From: Hyphomicrobium sp.
GTDB lineage: Bacteria > Pseudomonadota > Alphaproteobacteria > Rhizobiales > Hyphomicrobiaceae
Assembly: GCF_003987855.1 (NCBI RefSeq)
Contig: NZ_RXIZ01000007.1
Span: forward strand, 276,374-340,373
Direction of reading: 5' to 3'
Length of the DNA: 64,000 nucleotides
Notes under the pieces: generated by a model
What the model saw: the letters and a program-made list of their open reading frames with translations, nothing else
Told to the model about the DNA's origin: nothing
The model's database searches: none
Part shown: piece by piece, positions 36,813 to 48,467 of the stretch
Numbering within the stretch: the stretch's first letter is position 1
How the letters are laid out: each line of letters opens with the position of its first letter
Position numbers and translations under genes: made by a program

Positions 36813-37643
36813 CTAATGCGGCGGGCCCTTCAGCTTCCCGGCACGCAATCGGTCGATCCAATGATCGATGAACGCGAATGATGGGCCATCGTGAATGACA
36901 TGACCGCCCCCGGGAATGATCTTGATCTCTTTCGGCTCGTTGGCCGCCGCATAAAGGCGTCGACCCATCTCGACCGGAACGACCTCATCCGCATCACCGT
37001 GAAGGATGAAGATGGGAACGTGCACATCCCGGATGTGCTTGATCGTCTCGTACCGGTCTTGAAGTAGAAGGTTCACCGGCAGCCACGGGAACTGCGCTAC
37101 TGCGAGCTCGACGATCGACGTGTAGGGCGCATCGAGGATGACGCCGTCGACCTTTTTTTCGGTCGCCACCCGAATCGCAACGCCGCTACCCAGTGACTCA
37201 CCATAGAGGATGATGTCTTCAGGCCTCACGCCATCCTTGATGAGCGTATCGTAGGCTAGCTTCGCATCGGCAATATTGGCAGCCTCTGAAGGCGAACCAG
37301 TCGACCCGCTGTAGCCTCGGTACGCGAGCATCAGCATGCCCAGACCGTCGTCGAGATATTTGCGCATCGTCCCGCTGCGAAAGGCCAGCGAGCCGCCATT
37401 GCCGTGAAGATAGAGCAGCGTCGGCTTGCCAGGGCGGGCCTTGCCGTACCAAGCAATCAGCTTTTCGCCGTCAGGCGTCGGGATGACGATTTCGGAGACA
37501 CGGGAAAGCCCCGCTGCCGCCGGCGACGCCCGGACCGTTTCGGGAAAATACATGAAGCGGCGCTGTGCAAAGTACATCACCGCCACAACCGTCATGTAGG
37601 CGAGGACCGCGAAAATCAGGATGGCCTTCAAAGCCAAAAGCAT
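36813..37643 (-). CDS. Alpha/beta hydrolase, Bem46/ABHD13-like, membrane anchored
   Basis: 276 residues from the ATG at 37643. An N-terminal anchor helix (ILIFAVLAYMTVVAVMYF) is followed by a serine-hydrolase domain: YLHGNGGSLAFRSG, nucleophile in LYGESLGSG, aspartate in HGDADEVVP, and histidine in GGGHVIHDG. The family is conserved but the substrate is unknown. The gene lies 13 bases after the YiiX-like gene, in the same direction, so they probably share a transcript. Confidence 0.88.
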   Translation of the reverse strand: MLLALKAILIFAVLAYMTVVAVMYFAQRRFMYFPETVRASPAAAGLSRVSEIVIPTPDGEKLIAWYGKARPGKPTLLYLHGNGGSLAFRSGTMRKYLDDGLGMLMLAYRGYSGSTGSPSEAANIADAKLAYDTLIKDGVRPEDIILYGESLGSGVAIRVATEKKVDGVILDAPYTSIVELAVAQFPWLPVNLLLQDRYETIKHIRDVHVPIFILHGDADEVVPVEMGRRLYAAANEPKEIKIIPGGGHVIHDGPSFAFIDHWIDRLRAGKLKGPPH

Positions 37644-37656
37644 GCGTGCCTTTGTT

Positions 37657-39048
37657 CTAGTCCCGTTGGCGGACCAGGTAGCCAATCCTGTCACCTTCCC
37701 GTTCACGAATGCTTTCGAGAGCAGCCATCACTTCGAGGCCGTGAAGCGGCAGTCCGGTCTCCGCGACGGAATCCTGATTGAGCTTCATCAACTCGCGATA
37801 AATCGGTTCGGCGGTTTTGTGAAGCATCGCCACGACGGCCACGGTCCGGCGCGGCATGTTGGTCGGCACGCGCGGAAAGACTGACGACAGCAGCTCTTTG
37901 GCGCTATCCGACATATGCGCCGAAAACCGTCCGAGCGTCGAGACAAGCTTGATCGCCGTCGTTTCCTCGAAGCGATAGTTGTATTTGTCCATCCACTCGA
38001 ACAGCTTGTCCATCGTGAAGTCCTGCAGGCGAATGCCAGCAGTATCGCGATAGTCCTGCCATTCCGCGACAAGATCGAAGCCCGACTCCATATCGATATC
38101 GGCGGGCGCGAATGTCAGGTCGGTCGCCACGCCGACGCGGTCGAGGAAATCCTTGTTCTTCCGTGCGATATGGGTGGGATAAGTCGGCAGCTTGAACATG
38201 CCGAAGCTGCCGCGCTCGTAGGCGAGCCGCACGAGCTTGGAACAGAAGAGATTGCGCGTGTCGTCGGTGCGCATCGAAAAATCATAAAGGATGCGCTTGC
38301 CGCCCTTCGCCCGTGACGCCGCGACGTAGTCAAAGATGTACTTGGCCGCGCGAGCGGCAAGGTCCGGGTCCCGATGGCGATAGAGCACTGCGCGGACGAT
38401 GTTGTGATCCAGCGCCTTTGCCAGCGGATTGATGATTGCCCCATCCTCGATCAGGCTTTCGACCATCCAATGATCGCCCTGGGGATCGATGTAGACGATC
38501 CCGATGTGGCTGAATTGACTGTCGACGTCCCCGATCCTCGCGATCGCCGCGCTGTTGTGCGCCGTTCCACGAACGAGCAAGACGTCGCCGGAGCGGAAAT
38601 AGCTCGCCGTGCCATTCCGGTAGAAGGCGTAATTGACGAGCGTATTGTTGTCGGCCCCGGTGAAGCCGCGAAGAAGATACCCGGTCCCCTCGTTCGTCCT
38701 CGGATGCCCCGTGGTGATCTCGCCGAGCATGTCCGAAACATAGCGTAGGACGCGGAACACGTCCCGGAAGCCTTGCGCCACCTCCGGCGTCATCAAGCCA
38801 AGCATCTCGTAGTGGCCAAGATGATCTCGGAGCCCGACGCGAAGATCGAACAGCCGGTACATCAGTTGCGGCGCCTGCCGGGCAACGGCGGCGACATCGT
38901 AGTCGGCGAACCGCGCTTTCGAGGCGCGCTCGTAGATGAATTGGAGGTTACGCGCCAGCAGCGCCGAGTTCGTCACCGGAGTGGCGGCAAGCGTTTCGAT
39001 GTGCGCGATATCGGTTTCGAACGACGCGGACGCAACGGGAGCCAACAC
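37657..39048 (-). CDS. YiiX/YebB-like permuted papain-fold hydrolase
   Basis: 463 residues. The cysteine-peptidase fold is circularly permuted: histidine in FSHIGIVYIDPQG near residue 190 and the nucleophile cysteine in NLFCSKLVRLAYERG near residue 285. The N-terminal ~120 residues are helical and contain no signal peptide. Start is GTG preceded by GAGGG with seven-base spacing. The substrate may be a lipid, murein peptide or protein amide; not determinable here. It is the first gene of a two-gene unit with the alpha/beta hydrolase. Confidence 0.82.
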   Translation of the reverse strand: MLAPVASASFETDIAHIETLAATPVTNSALLARNLQFIYERASKARFADYDVAAVARQAPQLMYRLFDLRVGLRDHLGHYEMLGLMTPEVAQGFRDVFRVLRYVSDMLGEITTGHPRTNEGTGYLLRGFTGADNNTLVNYAFYRNGTASYFRSGDVLLVRGTAHNSAAIARIGDVDSQFSHIGIVYIDPQGDHWMVESLIEDGAIINPLAKALDHNIVRAVLYRHRDPDLAARAAKYIFDYVAASRAKGGKRILYDFSMRTDDTRNLFCSKLVRLAYERGSFGMFKLPTYPTHIARKNKDFLDRVGVATDLTFAPADIDMESGFDLVAEWQDYRDTAGIRLQDFTMDKLFEWMDKYNYRFEETTAIKLVSTLGRFSAHMSDSAKELLSSVFPRVPTNMPRRTVAVVAMLHKTAEPIYRELMKLNQDSVAETGLPLHGLEVMAALESIREREGDRIGYLVRQRD

Positions 39049-39166
39049 GAAAAAACCCTCAAACCCCTACTGTCCAGGACTATAGCAGACCGAACCGGCT
39101 CTGCTTGGAGCCGCCGCAATCGGCAATCATCTGTTGCCGAACGGCCCCAATGTCCGACGGGTCCGG

Positions 39167-40591
39167 CTAGTCCGCCGCCAGGGCTTTAACGATCTCTTCC
39201 GTCATTTTCTTGGCATCGCCCAAGACCATCACGGTGTTGTCGCGATAAAAGACCGGGTTATCGATGCCGGCGTAGCCCGAAGCCAGCGACCGCTTGTTGA
39301 AGAACACCGTTCCCGCCTTCCAGACCTGGAGCACCGGCATACCGTAGATCGGCGAGGACTTGTCTTCCTCGGCCGCCGGATTGACGACGTCGTTGGCGCC
39401 GATGACGTAGACTGCGTCGGCCTGCGAAAATTCGCTATTGATGTCTTCGAGTTCGAACACTTCATCGTAGGGGACGTTGGCTTCTGCGAGGAGCACGTTC
39501 ATGTGGCCGGGCATACGGCCTGCGACCGGATGAATGGCGTACTTGACCTCGACCCCCGCTTTTTTCAGGGAATCTGCCATCTCGCGAAGCGCGTGCTGAG
39601 CCTGGGCCACGGCCATGCCGTACCCAGGCACGATGATGACCTTGGCCGAATTCTTGAGGACATACGCGGCGTCTTCCGCGGAGCCCAGCTTGACGGGCTT
39701 CTGCTCTCCGCCGTCGCCCGCGCCTGCCACAGCGGTTTCGCCGCCAAAGCCGCCCGCGATCACCGACAGGAACTGCCGGTTCATGGCTTTGCACATGATG
39801 TACGACAGGATCGCGCCGGAGGAGCCGACGAGAGCCCCGGTGATGATCAAGGCCACATTGCCGAGCGTGAAACCGATGCCTGCAGCAGCCCAGCCCGAGT
39901 AGGAGTTCAGCATCGACACGACGACGGGCATGTCGGCGCCACCGATGGGAATGATGATCAGAACGCCGATCAGCAGCGCCAGCAGAACGATCAGCCAGAA
40001 CAGCCATGCCGAACCGGCGGAAACGATGAAGGCATAGATTATGAAGATCAGCAGAATGAACAGGCTGGCGTTGATCAGGTGACGTGCTGGCAGCAGGATC
40101 GGCTTACCCGACATCCGGCCCGAGAGCTTGGAAAAGGCAATCACCGACCCGGTAAAGGTGATGGCGCCGATCGCAACGCCGAGCGACATCTCGAGCAAGC
40201 TGCCGCCCTTGATCCCGAGATCAGGATTCGTCGGATCGACGAGAATGCCGAAGGCAGACGGCGCGTAAAGCGCGCTCGCGGCGACAAAGACGGCGGCGAG
40301 ACCAACGAGCGAGTGAAACGCTGCGACGAGTTCCGGCATCATCGTCATCGGAATCTCACGCGCGGTCTTCGCGCCGATAAAGGCACCGATGCCAAGCCCG
40401 GCCACAATGAGCATCCACGACATCGCCGTCGGCTCGGCAATGCCGAGCGTCGTTAGAATGGCGACGGTCATGCCAATCATGCCGTAGAGGTTGCCCTTGC
40501 GCGACGTCGCTGGGCTAGACAGGCCTCGAAGCGCCAGGATGAAGAGAACGCCGGCGGCGAGATAAAGCAGTGCGGCGACGTTTGCGGACAT
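39167..40591 (-). CDS. pntB: NAD(P) transhydrogenase, beta subunit
   Basis: 474 residues. The proton-pumping transhydrogenase moves hydride between NADH and NADP using the proton gradient. The N-terminal ~290 residues hold about nine helices; the C-terminal NADP-binding domain III has VPGYGMAVAQAQHAL, and HPVAGRMPGHMNVLLAEANVPYDEV, ending in VYVIGANDVVNPAA. It is the last of three genes (pntAA, pntAB, pntB). Confidence 0.96.
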   Translation of the reverse strand: MSANVAALLYLAAGVLFILALRGLSSPATSRKGNLYGMIGMTVAILTTLGIAEPTAMSWMLIVAGLGIGAFIGAKTAREIPMTMMPELVAAFHSLVGLAAVFVAASALYAPSAFGILVDPTNPDLGIKGGSLLEMSLGVAIGAITFTGSVIAFSKLSGRMSGKPILLPARHLINASLFILLIFIIYAFIVSAGSAWLFWLIVLLALLIGVLIIIPIGGADMPVVVSMLNSYSGWAAAGIGFTLGNVALIITGALVGSSGAILSYIMCKAMNRQFLSVIAGGFGGETAVAGAGDGGEQKPVKLGSAEDAAYVLKNSAKVIIVPGYGMAVAQAQHALREMADSLKKAGVEVKYAIHPVAGRMPGHMNVLLAEANVPYDEVFELEDINSEFSQADAVYVIGANDVVNPAAEEDKSSPIYGMPVLQVWKAGTVFFNKRSLASGYAGIDNPVFYRDNTVMVLGDAKKMTEEIVKALAAD

Positions 40592-40660
40592 TGGTTCGAT
40601 CCCGGGCCTTGTTATCTGTTGCCTGTCACGTCTCTCGTGCGCGAGTGGATTACCGGCGCA

Positions 40661-41074
40661 TCAGCCTTCCTTCTTGGGCGGCGTTTCTTTTTTCTTGTAC
40701 ATCGCCAGCATGCGGTTGGTGACGAGGAAGCCGCCGAAGATGTTGATGGACGCCATCGTCAGCGCGAGGAAGCCGAACACTTTGGCAATGCCGCTATCGG
40801 ATGCCGTAAGCGATACGCCAACCGCGAGCAGCGCGCCCACGACGATCACCGACGAAATTGCATTGGTGACGCTCATGAGTGGCGTATGCAGTGCCGGGGT
40901 CACCGACCAGACCACGTAGTAGCCAACGAACACGGCGATGACGAAGACCATGAACTCGTAGACCGACGGGCTGACGAGCGAACCTTCCGCCGCCATTGCC
41001 GATGAAGCCGAAAGCGCGGTGACCGCGAGGGCCGAAGCGAGAATGTGGATCGAGCGCATGGCGATGTTCCTCAT
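40661..41074 (-). CDS. pntAB: NAD(P) transhydrogenase, alpha subunit part 2 (membrane)
   Basis: 137 residues; two or three helices ([54 protein letters not shown]). Alphaproteobacteria split PntA into a soluble and a membrane chain, and this is the membrane chain. An additional signal-like N-terminus ([20 protein letters not shown]) is present. Its start overlaps the pntAA stop by four bases. Confidence 0.93.
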   Translation of the reverse strand: MRNIAMRSIHILASALAVTALSASSAMAAEGSLVSPSVYEFMVFVIAVFVGYYVVWSVTPALHTPLMSVTNAISSVIVVGALLAVGVSLTASDSGIAKVFGFLALTMASINIFGGFLVTNRMLAMYKKKETPPKKEG

Positions 41075-42222
41075 GCTGTCTTCGTCGCGAGATTGGGATG
41101 CACGATCTGACCGCCCTTGGCGACCAGCGTGCCCTTGACCAGCTCATCGTCCCAATTGACCGCGAGCGTCTTTTCCTTCTTGTCGATCATCGTTTCGAGG
41201 AACGCCAAGAGGTTTCTTGCATAAAGACTGGACGCGTTGACGGCGATCGTGCCGGCGAGATTGAGAGGTCCGAAAATCTTGACGCCGTTCGGGGTTTCGA
41301 TCGTCCGCCCGGCCTCGGTGAGCTCGGTGTTGCCGCCGCGTTCGGCCGCAAGGTCGACGATCACGGAGCCCGGCTTCATGCTCTCGATCATCGCGCGCGA
41401 GATGAGTTTGGGAGCGGGACGGCCCGGAATGAGTGCCGTCGTAATCACGAGATCCTGCGTCTTGATGTGGTTCGCGACGAGTTCTGCCTGCTTGGCCTGA
41501 TATTCCGCGCTCATTGGCTTGGCGTAACCTGCCGCCGTCTGAGCTTGTTTGAATTCGTCGTCCTCGACAGCGATGAACTTCGCTCCGAGGGACTGAACCT
41601 GCTCTTTCGTGGCCGGGCGAACGTCGGTCGCCGTCACCTGCGCTCCAAGGCGCCTGGCCGTCGCAATCGCCTGCAGACCAGCAACGCCGACGCCCATGAT
41701 AAAAGCCTTCGCCGCCGGAACCGTGCCGGCCGGTGTCATCATCATCGGCAGCGCCTGCCCGAAAATCGCCGCGCCATCCACCACTGCCTTGTAGCCCGCG
41801 AGGTTCGCCTGGCTCGACAGCACGTCCATCGACTGCGCTCGCGTCGTGCGTGGCATGAACTCCATCGAGAAGACGGTCGCGCCAGTCTCGGCCAGCGCCG
41901 TAAGCTCGCCGCCTCCGCCATACGGGTCGATCATGCCGGCCACGATTGCACCGGGCTTCAGAGCCCTGATGTCTTCCGCCGAAGGTCTGCGAACCCTGAG
42001 GAGGATGTCTGCCCCAGCAAGGGCTTCAGCCTTGCCGACGACCTCGGCACCAGCCGCGCGATAAGCGTCGTCTGAAAAACGCGATCGCAAACCTGCGCCC
42101 TGTTCGATCCGGACGAGCGCGCCAAGGGCGGTGAACTTCTTGACCGTGTCCGGCGAAACCGCAACGCGCGGCTCATCGGCCGGCTCACTGGTAACAGCTA
42201 TCGTAACCATGTCTCGGTCCAC
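41071..42222 (-). CDS. pntAA: NAD(P) transhydrogenase, alpha subunit part 1 (NAD-binding)
   Basis: 383 residues. Soluble domain I, with [21 protein letters not shown] as the NAD-binding Rossmann turn and the alanine-dehydrogenase-like N-terminal half ([19 protein letters not shown]). Together with PntAB and PntB it makes the transhydrogenase that supplies NADPH. A terminator lies between this gene and the tiny oxidase-like gene upstream. Confidence 0.95.
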   Translation of the reverse strand: MDRDMVTIAVTSEPADEPRVAVSPDTVKKFTALGALVRIEQGAGLRSRFSDDAYRAAGAEVVGKAEALAGADILLRVRRPSAEDIRALKPGAIVAGMIDPYGGGGELTALAETGATVFSMEFMPRTTRAQSMDVLSSQANLAGYKAVVDGAAIFGQALPMMMTPAGTVPAAKAFIMGVGVAGLQAIATARRLGAQVTATDVRPATKEQVQSLGAKFIAVEDDEFKQAQTAAGYAKPMSAEYQAKQAELVANHIKTQDLVITTALIPGRPAPKLISRAMIESMKPGSVIVDLAAERGGNTELTEAGRTIETPNGVKIFGPLNLAGTIAVNASSLYARNLLAFLETMIDKKEKTLAVNWDDELVKGTLVAKGGQIVHPNLATKTA

Positions 42223-42256
42223 TTGAGAGCGTGCAGAGCGCAGCGGCTGGGAAACG

Positions 42257-42286
42257 AAAAGGGGCAGTCCACGTCCGGGCTGCCCC
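42257..42286 (-). terminator. Rho-independent terminator between the oxidase IV-like gene and pntAA
   Basis: On the minus strand GGGGCAG pairs with CTGCCCC over a 12-base loop and is followed by TTTTCGTTT. It would end the small upstream transcript or attenuate read-through into pntAA. Confidence 0.7.
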
Positions 42287-42322
42287 GACCTAAGCCACCT
42301 AATGGGATTAGGCGAACCGGCG

Positions 42323-42466
42323 TCAAACCAGGAAAATCTTCATGCCGATAAGGATCAGCGCGATGACGATCACGGCGTACTTCGTGAAGCGCAGAAAGTC
42401 GTGGTAGGTCCGAACATGCGCTGCGTAGTCCATGTCAGGACTACTTTTCGAAGTGTCGATATCCAA
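42323..42466 (-). CDS. aa3-type cytochrome c oxidase subunit IV-like small protein
   Basis: 47 residues from a TTG start with GGGAGGGG just upstream; from the internal ATG at 42433 it is 36 residues. The sequence around MDYAAHVRTYHDFLRFTKY is the COX4_pro_2 family pattern, followed by a single helix VIVIALILIGMKIFLV. In many alphaproteobacteria this gene sits directly upstream of pntAA, as here. It probably associates with the aa3 terminal oxidase in the inner membrane. Confidence 0.72.
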   Translation of the reverse strand: MDIDTSKSSPDMDYAAHVRTYHDFLRFTKYAVIVIALILIGMKIFLV

Positions 42467-42637
42467 AGTCCCCTCCCATCGGGCTGTTCTTCAACGGTTT
42501 CTTGTTAGGTATCCCAAGACGTGCCGCGCTTCAAGCGCGTCGCATGCGGGGCTTGGTCAGAGCTGACGGAGCGGCGCCGGCCAGGCGCGGGCGGGCCCCA
42601 GAATCGAGCCAAGGTTGCAGAGGCTCGGCACGTGCCG

Positions 42638-44551
42638 CTAAACGGCCACCTGCGTACCGACTTCAACCACACGATCCGTTGGTATCTGGAAATAAGTGGT
42701 CGCGTCCTCAGCGCTTCCCGCCAGGGCGATGAACAATCGCTCCTGCCAGCGCGGCATCTCGGATTTCGACGTCATCCGCAAGGAGCGCCGCGACAGGAAG
42801 AACGACGTCGAGCCGATGTCGACATTGCAATCCTTGCGCCGCGCATGCTCAAGGATTTTCGGCACGCTCGGCGTCTCCATGAACCCGTACCGCGCGACGA
42901 TGCGGATAAAGTGGTCCGAGATGCGTTCGATCGTCAGCCGCTCGTGACGAGCCACACGCGGCGTCTCCTCTGTCCGGATCGACAGCAGGATGTTGCGCTC
43001 GTGCATGACCCGATTGTGCTTCAGGTTGTGCATCATGGAGGTCGGAGCGGAATAGGGATCGCCGGTCAGGAACACGGCAGTGCCGGAGACGCGGTGTGGC
43101 GGCTTGGCTTCGAGTTTGCGGACGAGCCAATCGAGATCGGCTTCATTCCGCTTCGTGACTTTTGCCAGGACGCGCGTACCGCGAACCCACGTGAACATGA
43201 TCGTCGCCAGCATGCAGGCGATGGCGAGCGGCACCCAGCCGCCCTCGAGCAGCTTCAGGATGTTCGCAGAGAAGAAAGCCTGCTCGATCAACAGAAGTGG
43301 GATGACGATCATGGCAACGCGCCACAGCGGCCACTTCCAGCACTTCCAGATGACGAAGAAGGCCATCAATGTGTCGATGACCATCGCCGCCGTCACCGAG
43401 ACACCGTAGGCCGCCGCCAGATTGGACGACGTCTTGAAGGCAAAGATCGCGACGAGGACCGCCATGAAGAGGATCCAATTGACCCTCGGCATATAGATTT
43501 GTCCCGCCATGCTCTCAGACGTGTGCCGGATCTCGAAACGCGGAACGAGACCGAGCTGAATAGCCTGCCGTGTTAGCGAAAACGCTCCCGTGATCACAGC
43601 CTGGCTGGCAATAACCGTTGCGAACGTCGACAGGATCAGCATCGGAATCAGCATGAAGTCTGGGTACAGGCGGTAGAACGGATTTTCGATTGCCGTCGCA
43701 TCGTTCATGACCAGCGCGCCCTGTCCGAAGTAGTTGAGGACGAGCGCCGGCATGACGAAATAGATCCATGAGGTCGAAATCGGGCGGCGTCCAAAGTGCC
43801 CGAGATCTGCATAGAGCGCTTCCGCGCCGGTACAGGCGAGGAACACAAGGCCCATCACCGTCAGACCCAGAAACCCGTGATGGTAGACAAACGAAACGCC
43901 CTCAAACGGATTGAGGGCGCGCATGACGTGCAGGTTGTCGGCAATGTGTCCAAGGCCGCCGAGAGCGAGAACGACAAACCAGACGCACATCACTGGCCCG
44001 AAAAATCGCGCCACGCGATCCGTGCCGCGCGATTGCATCCAGAACAGCCCGGCAAGAACGATGACGGAAACGGGAATGACGGCGCGCTCGAACTGCGGCG
44101 CGATGAGCTGCAAACCTTCAACCGCCGAGAGCACCGAAATCGCCGGCGTGATGACCGCGTCGCCGTAGAAGAAGGAGGCGCCGGCAATGCCAAGCGCCCC
44201 TAGCAGCGGCGCGCTTCTGCGCGCAACAGTCTGGCCGAGCGCCATGAGGGCGAACATGCCGCCTTCGCCCTTGTTGTCCGCCCGAAGCAGCAGCAGGACG
44301 TACTTCACGGTGACGACGAACGTCATGCTCCAGAAGATGAGCGACAGCACGCCAACGGCTGCCTCCGCCGCAGTCATGCCACGGTGCGAAGCAGCAGTGA
44401 TCGCTTCTTTGAAGGCATAAAGCGGACTGGTACCGATGTCGCCGAAGACGACACCGACTGACCCCAGTGCCAATGCCCAGAAGTTCTTACTGTGGTGCCC
44501 CTCTCCGGCGCCATAGTCGGCGGCCTGAGCGGAAGCGGGCGCTTGTGCCAT
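42638..44551 (-). CDS. kup: Low-affinity potassium transport protein Kup
   Basis: 637 residues. About 12 transmembrane helices in the first 460 residues and a cytoplasmic C-terminal domain of about 170. Family blocks: LGSVGVVFGDIGTSPLYAFKEA at the first helix, ADNKGEGGMFALMAL, GDAVITPAISVLSAVEGL and YADLGHFGRRPI. It imports potassium with protons. Length is normal. Confidence 0.96.
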   Translation of the reverse strand: MAQAPASAQAADYGAGEGHHSKNFWALALGSVGVVFGDIGTSPLYAFKEAITAASHRGMTAAEAAVGVLSLIFWSMTFVVTVKYVLLLLRADNKGEGGMFALMALGQTVARRSAPLLGALGIAGASFFYGDAVITPAISVLSAVEGLQLIAPQFERAVIPVSVIVLAGLFWMQSRGTDRVARFFGPVMCVWFVVLALGGLGHIADNLHVMRALNPFEGVSFVYHHGFLGLTVMGLVFLACTGAEALYADLGHFGRRPISTSWIYFVMPALVLNYFGQGALVMNDATAIENPFYRLYPDFMLIPMLILSTFATVIASQAVITGAFSLTRQAIQLGLVPRFEIRHTSESMAGQIYMPRVNWILFMAVLVAIFAFKTSSNLAAAYGVSVTAAMVIDTLMAFFVIWKCWKWPLWRVAMIVIPLLLIEQAFFSANILKLLEGGWVPLAIACMLATIMFTWVRGTRVLAKVTKRNEADLDWLVRKLEAKPPHRVSGTAVFLTGDPYSAPTSMMHNLKHNRVMHERNILLSIRTEETPRVARHERLTIERISDHFIRIVARYGFMETPSVPKILEHARRKDCNVDIGSTSFFLSRRSLRMTSKSEMPRWQERLFIALAGSAEDATTYFQIPTDRVVEVGTQVAV

Positions 44552-44744
44552 TCAGGCACCTCGACCTGTCGATTAAGGCTGCAACGCAGCAAAGTGGCGG
44601 GCTTCTACTCTCACGTCGCTCCGTTGGAAAGCGACAAATTCGCTTTCCACCCTGGAGTTCACAACCCCGCGACTTCATACAATGCACCGCCGAAGGATTC
44701 GTTGCACCGCAAACGGCTGTTATTTAAGACCGTTTTGAAATCGC

Positions 44745-46592
44745 TCAAGCCATGGTCTCGAGTTCATCGATCATCCCCTCGATGACCTTTAGTCCCTTGT
44801 TCCAGAACTCCGGATCACGGGCATCGAGGCCGAACGGAGCCAGCAGCTCCGAGTGGTGCTTCGATCCCCCCGCTTTGAGCAACTCGAAGTACTTTGCGAC
44901 GAAGCCAGGATGCGCTTCGGCATAGAGACCGTAAAGCGAATTCACCAGGCAATCGCCGAAAGCATAAGCGTAGACATAGAATGGCGAATGGATGAAGTGA
45001 GGTATGTAGGTCCAGAAGACCTCATATCCAGGCTTGAGATCGATTGCCGGGCCCAAACTCTCGGCCTGCACCTCCATCCAGAAGCCGTTGATTTGCTCTG
45101 CCGTGAGTTCACCCTGGCGGCGAGCCTCGTGGACCTTTCGCTCGAACGTGTAGAAGGCGATCTGCCGAACAACGGTGTTGATCATGTCTTCGACCTTGGA
45201 CGCGAGCATCGCCTTCTTCTCGCGTGCGTCCTTGGTTTCTGCGATGAGCGCCCGGAACGTCAGCATTTCTCCGAAGACCGACGCCGTTTCCGCAAGCGTC
45301 AGCGGCGTCTGCGCCAACAGCGGCCCCTGCGTGCGCGCAAGCCACTGATGCACGCCGTGGCCAAGCTCGTGCGCGAGCGTCATCACGTCTCGGGGTTTGC
45401 CCAGATAGTTCATCATCACGTACGGGTGGACGGATGGCACCGTGGACGCCGAAAAGGCACCGGGCGCTTTACCGGGCTTCACCGGCGCGTCGATCCAGTT
45501 CTTCTCGAAAAACTGCTTGGCGATCTCCGCCATTTCCGGAGCAAACCCTTTGTAGGCGCGCAGAACGATATCTTCTGCCTCGGTCCACGAGATGGTGCGC
45601 TCCGGCTTATCCGGGAGCGGCGCATTACGATCCCATGAGGCGAGCTTTTTCTTGCCGAGCCACTTCGCCTTCATCGCGTAGTAGCGATGCGACAAAAGCG
45701 GATAGGCAGCCCGAACGCTTGAAACCAGCGCATCTACGACCAGCCCCTCGACACGATTCGCTAGATTTCGGCTGTCGGAAACGTCTTTGAAATTATGCCA
45801 GCGGTCGGAAATCTCCTTGTCCTTTGCCAGCGTGTTCGTGATGCGGGCGAACAACGGCAGGTTCGCCGTGAAGACCTTGCTCAAAGCCTCCGATGCAGCC
45901 TTGCGCTTCTTCTCATCGGCATCCGATAGGAAATTGAGGGTTGGCTCGAGGGAAAGCGGCTCCTTTTGGCCCTTCACCGTGAAGCGCAACGAAGACATCG
46001 TCTCATCGAAAAGCCGGTTCCATGCGGCACGACTGGTCTGAGATTTTTCGGTGAAGAGGGTCTCGATCCGCTCATCGAGCTGATGCGGCTTTTCTTTCCT
46101 CAGATCCTCGAACCACGGTTTGTAGCGCTTGAGGCTCTCGTGCTTCAAAGCCTCCTCGATCACCGCGTCTTCGATCTGATTGAGTTCGAGCTCGAAAAAG
46201 ATCAGGTCGGTTGAAAGCTTGGTCAGAGCTTCCGACACATCCGCGTTGAACTTCGCACGCGCCGGATCGGTCTGATTGAGTACGTAGTATAGGCCCGCGT
46301 AGGAGCCGAGCTTGCCTGCCAGATCCGACAGCTTCTCGTAATCCAAGATCGCATCGATGAGCTTGCCGCCGTCTTTCGCGAGGTCCGCGAGGCGGCCCTG
46401 ATATGTCGCTTTCATCCGCGTCGCTTCCGCCGCGGCTTCCTTCAGGTCCTTTTTGATCTCGGGCGCATCGGGTCCAGAATAAAGGTCGCTGAGATCCCAT
46501 TGCGGCATGGCGCCCAGGGACTCCTTATCTTCGACTAGCTTGGCCGCGGACTGCGGAGCGAGATTGACGTCGACGAAAGGCCATCTGCGCAT
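44745..46592 (-). CDS. pepF: Oligoendopeptidase F, M3 family
   Basis: 615 residues. Zinc peptidase that cleaves short peptides in the cytoplasm. HEXXH motif HELGH at residues 408-412 in LAHELGHGVHQWLA, with the third ligand in TASVFGEML downstream. The N-terminal helical PepF domain is complete. A first ATG gives MRRWPFVDVN; starting at a later Met (residue 29, MPQWDLSDLY) would also fit the family. Confidence 0.93.
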   Translation of the reverse strand: MRRWPFVDVNLAPQSAAKLVEDKESLGAMPQWDLSDLYSGPDAPEIKKDLKEAAAEATRMKATYQGRLADLAKDGGKLIDAILDYEKLSDLAGKLGSYAGLYYVLNQTDPARAKFNADVSEALTKLSTDLIFFELELNQIEDAVIEEALKHESLKRYKPWFEDLRKEKPHQLDERIETLFTEKSQTSRAAWNRLFDETMSSLRFTVKGQKEPLSLEPTLNFLSDADEKKRKAASEALSKVFTANLPLFARITNTLAKDKEISDRWHNFKDVSDSRNLANRVEGLVVDALVSSVRAAYPLLSHRYYAMKAKWLGKKKLASWDRNAPLPDKPERTISWTEAEDIVLRAYKGFAPEMAEIAKQFFEKNWIDAPVKPGKAPGAFSASTVPSVHPYVMMNYLGKPRDVMTLAHELGHGVHQWLARTQGPLLAQTPLTLAETASVFGEMLTFRALIAETKDAREKKAMLASKVEDMINTVVRQIAFYTFERKVHEARRQGELTAEQINGFWMEVQAESLGPAIDLKPGYEVFWTYIPHFIHSPFYVYAYAFGDCLVNSLYGLYAEAHPGFVAKYFELLKAGGSKHHSELLAPFGLDARDPEFWNKGLKVIEGMIDELETMA

Positions 46593-46958
46593 TCTAGAAC
46601 CTCGAAGTTTGCAACACCGAGCCGTGGCTTAGCACAGGCCGCGGAAAGATAAAATTTTGCGATCTTCTGCTTCGATCAAGACAAACGCCCAGGGCTTTCG
46701 CGGTCGACCCGGTGCGAGTCGCTGGGATCAGCGCGCCCCGTCACCCGGCGATAAATTAAAAAAAACTTCCCGCACCTTCAGCTGTTTAAGCCGCCGCGCC
46801 GAAATTTGCGTCAACTCGAAACCATCCATTTACCGTTGTCGGGCAATCTGATCCCCGTTGAGTAAGTTCCGCGTCACCGGGTGTCTGAAGCTGGGTCAGT
46901 TGGCTTCCCCTGGCGCGAAACGGTCTTTGTTTCGAGCGTAGAGTAAAGTTGCGTGCAA
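46593..46958. other. Gene-free stretch between divergent pepF and sigma-54 regulator
   Basis: 366 bases that must hold both promoters. A run of eight A residues near 46759 and AT-rich sequence around it stand out from the GC-rich surroundings. I see no RNA gene, repeat or strong hairpin. Confidence 0.5.

Positions 46959-48467
<1,509 letters not shown>

Noticed and set aside
39134..40456. 440-codon open frame opposite pntB
   Set aside because: Complement of a well-conserved transhydrogenase subunit; its translation is Asp/Arg/His-rich without any motif.
42521..43576. 351-codon open frame opposite kup
   Set aside because: Antisense to a full-length Kup transporter; no motif.
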